A stretch of 64,000 nt of DNA from Endocalyx cinctus (lineage: Eukaryota; Ascomycota; Sordariomycetes; Amphisphaeriales; Apiosporaceae). The stretch is taken from assembly GCA_001600455.1 (NCBI GenBank), contig BCKC01000004.1, positions 124,001 to 188,000 of the forward strand. The letters run 5' to 3'. Under the pieces are notes generated by a model. It had not been told where the DNA came from. It worked only from the letters and a program-made list of their open reading frames with translations, and did not search any database. Each line of letters opens with the position of its first letter. Position 1 is the stretch's first letter. Shown here one piece after another: positions 57,984 to 64,000 of this stretch. The position numbers and the translations under genes were made by a program.

Positions 57984-58536
57984 CTCCGGCTTTTGTAGTT
58001 GCTAACGAAGGGGGTCGACATTGTCGAAACATGCTTATGAGCACCGTGAGCCGTCTCGACGTAACCTACAATTTCAAAACCATACTTTTTATAAGGCGAA
58101 ACCCCATCCGGTGCTGCGAGAACATATACAGATTGTATTTGCTGATCTATCTCTTCACAGATCCACCACATCATCTTTGAATCTATCCGTTGTCGTTGAT
58201 GTTTTGTCGTTGATGTTTCGGATCCACCGCCATAAATGTCAGTCCTAGGACCGAATTTGGCTGTACAGTAACGGTACTTGAGAGCACAAATCACTCGCCA
58301 TGCCAATCTATAAGGATCCAGAATTGGATCTTGTTATAACTGTTAGCTATATATCCAAACCAGCGACACCCATTTCGCCTTTTACTATACGCTCGGTAGC
58401 AATGTGCATTTTTAGAATGTGTATTATATATCCCTTGTTTCCTATTTTCTAGTCCATGCATTCCGTGATCATGTTCATCAAGTCTCAGGCCAAGTCGAAA
58501 GGGATGCCATCCCTCTCGAGAAGAGGAATTGTCCAA
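57984..58536 (-). pseudogene. Decayed GNAT-family N-acetyltransferase
   Basis: Reads from 58536 down. One frame gives upstream text, then a stop after WHGE. Another gives NSVLGLTFMAVDPKHQRQ, where the P-x-x-Q-R motif is the acetyl-CoA loop that in intact proteins reads QRxGIG. 58306-57984 carries the conserved C-terminal half: IDSKMMWWICEEIDQQIQSV, YVLAAPDGVSPYKKYGFEIV, matching the GNAT pattern ASPxGxxLYxKxGFxxVG. Frame changes and a stop break it. Family call is from memory of fungal GNAT proteins. Confidence 0.6.
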
Positions 58537-58619
58537 CTATTACGACCACAGCCACAATTACTACATGCACATAGTCAATTTCCTTAAACACGGGGAATTT
58601 TTGGAACACATCGATCACA

Positions 58620-59493
58620 TCATCCACTCACTTCATATCGAGCTCGCAAGCGAAAAAATTCAGCATATTTACTAGTACTAATTTTTCTACGAGCACGACT
58701 ACTAACTAAATATACGACGATAGCATCAGCAAGCTTAAGCTTCTCGACCACAACATCCTCGACCAACCAAAGCTCCAAGATCTGCATTAGCAATATTTAT
58801 TCTACATCTAGTATTACTGACCCATCACCTACTAAAACTGCAGACCCAGAGCCGAAGGAGCCAGTCTGCAAAAGCAAGAGAGACTGTACAGGCACCAAAT
58901 GTTTGGAGAACAACGCGGCTGATTGCGATAACGGCAGCGGGCAAGTGGCAATAACTGAATATATCTTTACTTTTGGGCTATGAGTCATTAATTGACTAAC
59001 GAATGTTCCTTATCATGATATTTAGCAAATGTATGTGCGTGCTTGATCCGAGCCTCTGTCTCAACCCTGCTACCGACTGCGACATATCTTGCGACGGTGA
59101 TGGCGATGGAGACATGGGCTATAAACCCGTTTGTAATGGGTATGGGAGTAAGAAGTTGTATGATTCAATCTGTTTTATTTTTATTTTTTCCTAAATGTTT
59201 CACTGATGACGAAATAGTGAGTGCCATTGTGAGGGTCCAAGTTGCAAGACCAAGAAAGACTGCAACATCCAGCTGGGGGAAAACTACTGCCTCAATAAAT
59301 TTCTAAGCTGCATGGTCTGATCGTGTGACACAGGGGGGCCGCTGTATCCGAACGGGTGAGTTGTTCGTCTTGTTATTTTCTCCCCCTCCATTTTATGCTC
59401 TTACTAATGACTACCTTTTATCTTCCTACGATGACATAAAATAGGCACTGCGAGTGTGTGCCAACGGCGTTGCTAAAGTGTGACGCTAAATAA
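58620..59493 (+). pseudogene. Disabled paralogue of the cysteine-module protein
   Basis: Same order and intron positions as the gene at 18967-20282. A Ser/Thr-rich stalk (start unclear, with a frameshift near 58690-58705 relative to the intact copy) leads to VCKSKRDCTGTKC. Introns are 58941-59025 (GC-AG, donor GCAAGT), 59158-59217 and 59356-59454. Modules read KCMCVLDPSLC, DCDISC, ECHCEGPSCKTKKDC and HCECVPTALLKC, ending DAK at 59493. TGA at 59318-59320 replaces the Trp codon of CMVWGC, a G-to-A change. A short GD-repeat (DGDGDGD) is inserted in module 2. Stalk frameshift plus nonsense codon make it a probable pseudogene. Confidence 0.75.
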
Positions 59494-60226
59494 GGTCGTT
59501 TAAGCTCCGAAATATCTATAAAAAAAAAACAGAAGGCTCACATTGAGACCTACAACTTGTACGCCTGTAATAGATTATTTCCAGCAGTTCAAACCCCCAG
59601 AAGCCAGGTGGGAAACAGATGGGTTGACCCTAGGCGAACATCGTGGTCACATCCTAGAGTCTTAAGAAACACAAAATCCCAATCATCAGTCACGTCGCAT
59701 TCGAAATCAACTGCCTCGGCGGGAGCAATCATCCGTTAGCTCCGACCGTGTGGTACAAAGCGAGGAGTAGTCCTGGCATATTTAATGCGCACCCTCAACA
59801 AATCGAAGGAAATACGCTTCATCATCTGTGTGGGAGTTTCGAAAAAGTGGCCCTAGAATGAAGAGCGAGCAATCCTGAGGGCTAAGACTAGAAAAAGTTG
59901 GCGAGGTTAGGGTTCATTATATCAAGTCCACCATGTAAAGGAGCTCTGGGGTGAAGCGAGGGTGGTTAGAACCGGATACTCTCTTACCCTGCCGTGTCCA
60001 CTTGCTCGAGGAATCATGGACAACATAGCTTACAGAATCAGGGGTTTCTGTGTCAAATGATCAAATGAGTATAAAGTGCTCCTTCTATTTCTGGTAGTAT
60101 TTAGGGCTCGTTGCCACATTTATCGTAACCCTAGCTCTGTAGTATAGTATTTAAAGCTGCTGTACCCCTCTCGAGTGGAAAAATAAACCTCCCTTCTTCG
60201 TTCACGTTTTTAAATGATTTTTAAAG
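59494..60226. other. Intergenic stretch, no gene
   Basis: The frame at 59557-59739 is featureless. The last ~100 bases include a TATTTAAAG box near 60150 that may belong to the gene at 60227. Confidence 0.4.
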
Positions 60227-60769
60227 ATGTCGAGTCCACTAGATAACCTATCTTTCTATTACAGAGAATACCCGCCTATATCCCCTGATATGACCACAGA
60301 AGAAGAGCTCGTGCCCTTCAAGCCACGTCCCCCTTCTCGGTGTTCTTCGTTAACTCCATTCTTACTTTACGATGACGAGTTCTTCGAGCACTTCATTATA
60401 CGAAACGAGCCGTTAGATAGTACTATATCTTCTGACGAAATATCATGGGCAAATCACATTGGTTTCGAAACGCCTTCCACAAAAAATGACCTACATCTTC
60501 CCAACCTTATCGTGATCGACCTTACCGATGACGGCGATAATGACCACGATAACGATGACAAAGAACCTATTATGATCGACCTTACTATAAACGACGATGA
60601 TGATGATGATGCCCCTATCGCTGGTATTAAAAGAAAGCAAAAGGAAGCTATTCGAAACTTTCCAGGTTCAAAGAAGTATCCTTTAAATCTTTTTCAGGTT
60701 GGGTTGCCAATCGGTAGATTGTGGCCGCATGCTTGTATCTCTGCTGTGGCAAGGTCGATATCAGCCTGA
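60227..60769 (+). CDS. Small acidic protein with two SUMO-interacting motifs
   Basis: Frame of 180 codons from ATG (AAAGATGTC context). Residues 95-100 (IVIDLT followed by DDGDNDHDNDD) and 115-120 (IMIDLT followed by INDDDDDD) are textbook SUMO-interacting motifs: a hydrophobic core, then an acidic run. A basic patch KRKQK at 135-139 could be a nuclear localisation signal. The two motifs come from a local duplication visible in the DNA (TGATCGACCTTAC twice, 60 bp apart). The N-terminal ~90 residues are acidic, Pro/Ser-rich and unassigned; no RING follows, so it is not a SUMO-targeted ligase by itself. TTTTTCAG near 60692 could be a splice acceptor, so the last ~28 residues are uncertain. Confidence 0.6.
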   Translation: MSSPLDNLSFYYREYPPISPDMTTEEELVPFKPRPPSRCSSLTPFLLYDDEFFEHFIIRNEPLDSTISSDEISWANHIGFETPSTKNDLHLPNLIVIDLTDDGDNDHDNDDKEPIMIDLTINDDDDDDAPIAGIKRKQKEAIRNFPGSKKYPLNLFQVGLPIGRLWPHACISAVARSISA

Positions 60770-62723
60770 CTACCGGCGAGAGTATCAATTATCGGGCCAT
60801 ATACGACCTTATCGGCGGGTTTATCAACTATGGTCGATCCGTCGATTGGGATATTAGAATTGGCCGTGCCAACGTCGTCGTGATCCTCATTATTATGAGG
60901 ACGAGTAGGTTTCAAATTGGTCAATGCCGATTTTATATCGCCTAACATCACGATGTTGAAATGTGACGGTATATTGGTTTAAAAATGGCCTAAGAGCTAT
61001 CTTCTCAGAGTTCTATATTTAGGTTTGAGTTACGGTTACTTCCATAATATATACTCCAGGTACTGTAGAGACGCCCATCATTTACCTTACAACCCTAAAC
61101 TATGCCATGTCTTAAGGTATTTTACGTTTCGCATCACAACCTTAATTAAATACTGCATCTTGTTATACATACTCTACTATATATCTATATAAAACAAACT
61201 AATGTTCAATACCCAGAAATTTGGACAAAACAGCGTCACGCCACTGCGGGCTGGGGCTGGGGATACGCCGTGATTATGGCCAGTTCAATAATTCTCAGCC
61301 ACCGCAACGCGTTGTATAGGGAATGCTATTAAAATGATCCCTTTTAGTTATATCGAACCTATCCATCCACCCTCAAATACATTCACCATCCGTTCATCGT
61401 ACCTTGGTGTGATGGGTAAATAATGTATACTGGGCCGGTACCGATTTAGACCAGGATATCTATTTGTGAGCAGCTTTATTGCCTATGGCATATTTTTAAT
61501 AATTGCATAAAAACGCACAGAAGAGTTTATAGAAGATACCCTGAAGGAAGCCCTTGCTAGCGCGCCCCACGAGTACCTGACCAGGGCACATTACTTTCGC
61601 CCGCAACCACAGTACGCTACTCCGTAATGCAATACTAATTTATTAGGGCTGAAGTTGCTAATCCTCTTCCGCTAAAATATCCACTTTAGTTGATCGTAAA
61701 TTATCGACATGAAAACTAGATTTTAAGAAAATCAATTTTCACATTCTCCAGCTGGTAAGTCCTCGGGCCAGTATATCCAATATACGAGTACGTAGATATG
61801 GAAAATATCATGACCTCGGATTTCACGTATTTGCGCCACCCAATTCTTACTAGTTTGGTTGTTAGCAACATGGATAAAGTTTCTCTTTATATACGGAACC
61901 CCGTTTACTATGTTCGAAACAGTCAGTACGATATATAATAAAAAAAAAACAGGAATGCTGCCATATACATCGTAAGCATGTATACTTTTTTATATTTTCC
62001 CATTTATCACCGTTGTGGTGCCCCACTACCGTCCGTTGTGGTCGGATGTCTTGAGCTCCTATGTCTTTTGTTGACTGGGGCCTCCTAGGAATGGTAGTGA
62101 AGTTAAAAATGAAAGAAGCACGACGAAAAGTGTTGTCGCGCTTAATACTGATGGAAAGTTAATTCATCATTAAACGCCCTAGAGGGGCAGCCACAGGCGG
62201 GTCATAGTGTCACAAAACCAGTATTAGCTGTCCCCAACATATTAGCTACTATAACCACCCTATACAAAATTATCCATACTTTCTTTACGCATATATTCAT
62301 TAAATAAATAAATATGACAGCGCCTCGGCTTCTGCCTAGACAGAGCCTGGGCGCGGTGGGGGCAGTGCCTGTGCATATGCTGATTCGCTCTGATAGTGTA
62401 CGCTATCAGGCTACCTGTTCAACCACGCCCCGTAAGTAACAATAGAAGACTAGTTACTTAAATTAAACATGCCTCTCATATCAATACGTTTAGAAATCGC
62501 CTCTTCTCTCTTTTTCAACACCAACCTTGTATCACATTTCGCTTCTTCATAAAACTGCCCAACATTAGCACTAGTTTTACACATCACTCAACAAAGTGAT
62601 TAATAATAGTCAGATCCAATCTGATTATCACTTTAGTTTCATCTCTTTCTTTTACGCTGCCGTATCAGGAGTAGTGTTTACTCTTCATTACAAATCTGCA
62701 CAAGAACTATTTAACCTTACATC
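60770..62723. other. AT-rich intergenic stretch, no gene
   Basis: Minus-strand frame 60694-60951 overlaps the end of the previous gene and lacks features. Small inverted repeats lie near 62392 (CTGATAG/CTATCAG) and 62600-62640. The last ~150 bases are a plausible promoter and leader for the HET gene. Confidence 0.4.
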
Positions 62724-63041
62724 ATGTGGCTAATTAATACCATGGACATGCGCCTAGAGCAATTTTCAAAGTCGAGCATACCGCCCTATGTTATTTTGTC
62801 ACACACGTGGGACAAAGATGAGGTTTCCTTCCAAAAATTCAAGGAAACATCAGACAAAGATAAAAAGGGCTACTCAAAAATCAAAAATACTTGTTCTATA
62901 GCACAACTGTTCAAAATTCAGTACGCTTGGATCGATACTTGCTGTATTGATAAAAAAAGCATTGAAGAGTTGCAAGATGCGATTGATTCCATGTTTACGT
63001 GGTATCAAAAATCTGCTTTTTGTATTACATATCTCTTATAA
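62724..63041 (+). CDS. Truncated HET (heterokaryon incompatibility) domain protein
   Basis: N-terminal part of a HET domain, which in intact fungal proteins triggers cell death after fusion of incompatible strains. The conserved blocks are present in order: MWLINTMDMRLEQF, IPPYVILSHTWDKDEVSFQ, KGYSKIKNTCSIAQ, YAWIDTCCIDKKSIEELQDA and IDSMFTWYQKSAFCITYLL. The frame then ends at TAA at residue 106, where intact homologues continue (usually CYAYLxDV) for at least 60 more residues. No downstream continuation was found in any frame. Either a truncated pseudogene or a short HET-only protein. The N-terminus is otherwise undamaged. Confidence 0.8.
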   Translation: MWLINTMDMRLEQFSKSSIPPYVILSHTWDKDEVSFQKFKETSDKDKKGYSKIKNTCSIAQLFKIQYAWIDTCCIDKKSIEELQDAIDSMFTWYQKSAFCITYLL

Positions 63042-63352
63042 GTACTAAAAATTCTTGGTTATGTGTATACGCTATAGTAAATGCTCAGAGGCAAGGAATC
63101 ACATCCACCCCACGCGTTCGTGCGCACGGTTAAATGTTGAACGTTAGCTGGAGCCTGGCATGGTACCTTTCCGCGATGATCAATGCTAGAAATCCCCAAA
63201 ATATCGAACTGTGTTTTCAATAGAAGTCAGTTGCTGACGAGTTTCGATTAGATGCCACCTGCATAAGCGAACGTACCATTTTCCAGAAGTTCTATCTCCA
63301 CAAGTGAACGAGAGATGAGAGCACCGCTATAACATTGGCCCCTGTAAATACT
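63042..63352. other. Intergenic stretch, no gene
   Basis: Nothing recognised between the HET fragment and the minus-strand gene at the right edge. Confidence 0.4.
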
Positions 63353-64000
63353 CTATCTACTGCAGCGAGCGAATGTTAGGCTTTTTTGTATATCATGGTA
63401 CATAGCTTTCTCGACCGTCGCCCAGATACTTTTTTGTGGAATATTTGACAAACTCGTCCCAGAAAAACTGCCATGGTCATTTCCCACTATTCCGCTGTGA
63501 GAGCCCTGATGGTGAGATCCATTACATTTATCGCGCTCAGCGAAGACTTGTTCCATTCTTGCTAGCTTAATAGCTGGGTCGAAGCCGATGTAAATCAGGA
63601 CCTTTAAGCCCTTTGAGTCCCCCGTTGTATTTTCATTGGTCGCATAAATGATTGAAGTAGCATCACTAGCAGCGGTCACAAAACCTCGATGCCCAGTCGG
63701 ATTAAGTATCTCGTAAATTTTGTCTAATTGGGGGTCAAAATTAGACGGTTCCTTATCGGGCGGCCACATGTATATCTCATTTGGGCTGTAAAGTTCTTCG
63801 ACCTCTTTTTGGCCATCTGACTGGCTATTTAGTGTTGGTAACCGAACTGATGGTGAGGAGGTATTCTTCAATATTCGGTAGCCCGAGCGTAGACGTATAG
63901 ACATTGAGTTGGAGTTCTCCGTTGAGTCATCGAAAAGGTCGTAAAATGTGTGAATTGAGCGTTGATAACATGCTAAAAATGCTTTGCTCCTAGTAGAGAC
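63353..64000 (-). CDS. Partial gene at the right edge, weakly T5orf172/GIY-YIG-like
   Basis: Open from the window edge (64000) to TAG at 63353. The Met at 63904 is internal to a longer frame (text before it: TFYDLFDDSTENSNS), so the true start lies outside. Polar N-terminus, then FDPQLDKIYEILN, LKVLIYIGFDPAIKLARMEQ and, at the end, ATVEKAMYHDIQKSLTFARC. The last two recall the T5orf172/DUF1766 pattern (KIGxTxxxPxxRLxxxE ... VExLxHxEL...F.C), a GIY-YIG-related family common in fungi, but the GIY-YIG residues are not clear and a Gly/Ser/His-rich insertion separates the blocks. Family call is tentative. Confidence 0.4.
   Translation of the reverse strand, partial: VSTRSKAFLACYQRSIHTFYDLFDDSTENSNSMSIRLRSGYRILKNTSSPSVRLPTLNSQSDGQKEVEELYSPNEIYMWPPDKEPSNFDPQLDKIYEILNPTGHRGFVTAASDATSIIYATNENTTGDSKGLKVLIYIGFDPAIKLARMEQVFAERDKCNGSHHQGSHSGIVGNDHGSFSGTSLSNIPQKSIWATVEKAMYHDIQKSLTFARCSR

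Noticed and set aside
1..64000. Giant mobile element (Starship-type) captain gene
   Set aside because: Accessory-looking cargo suggested looking for a tyrosine-recombinase captain, but no such reading frame is recognisable in either strand.

Overview
The window looks like a scaffold piece from a filamentous ascomycete. Genes are sparse and carry many short introns (about 50-135 nt) with GTAAGT/GTGAGT donors and CTAAC-like branch points. Protein families are typically fungal (MFS drug transporter, flavin monooxygenase, HET domain, PD-(D/E)XK-like nuclease domain, FHA-kinase). Long AT-rich stretches hold dead transposons whose stops are all of the C-to-T / G-to-A type expected from repeat-induced point mutation (RIP). 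I cannot name the species.

Layout. 0.4-3.5 kb: a Tc1/mariner transposase converging on a broken Cys/His-rich protein gene, with an assembly gap whose two flanks are the same 658 bases. 4.6-6.5 kb: an intact six-exon MFS transporter. 7-14 kb: AT-rich, with a membrane-protein pseudogene, a palindromic MITE and a small two-exon gene. 14.6-17 kb: a GC-richer, frameshifted FHA-kinase relic. 19-20.3 kb: an intact Ser/Thr-rich, cysteine-module protein. 23-24.6 kb: an intact FAD monooxygenase. 27.4-29.1 kb: an intact RING-IBR-RING ubiquitin ligase. 29.8-31.7 kb: a complete but dead Fot1/pogo element with 42-bp perfect terminal repeats and TA target duplication. 32-37 kb: a membrane protein, small hypothetical genes, a 25-bp minisatellite and a 367-aa hypothetical protein with an internal duplication. 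40-41.5 kb: an F-box protein. 42.8-44.2 kb: a PD-(D/E)XK-like relic. 45-49 kb: two hypothetical genes. 50-53.7 kb: a decayed coding island. 55-57 kb: AT-rich repeats. 58-59.5 kb: a GNAT relic beside a disabled paralogue of the cysteine-module gene. 60.2 kb: a small protein with two SUMO-interacting motifs. 62.7 kb: a truncated HET protein. Right edge: a partial gene on the minus strand.

The genes do not form one pathway. The window reads as a dynamic accessory compartment: isolated intact genes (transport, oxidation, ubiquitin/SUMO-type functions, a possibly secreted protein) among transposons, MITEs and pseudogenes. I rebuilt splice models by hand. Total coding length came out divisible by three with no internal stop for the MFS (529 aa), monooxygenase (488 aa), RBR ligase (497 aa), cysteine-module protein (336 aa), and two hypothetical genes (174 and 319 aa).

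The most interesting signal is the cysteine-module gene at 18967-20282. Three cysteine modules in tandem are each cut by a phase-2 intron immediately before a C-x-C motif. One of these introns is of the rare GC-AG class, and that is conserved in the paralogue 39 kb away.
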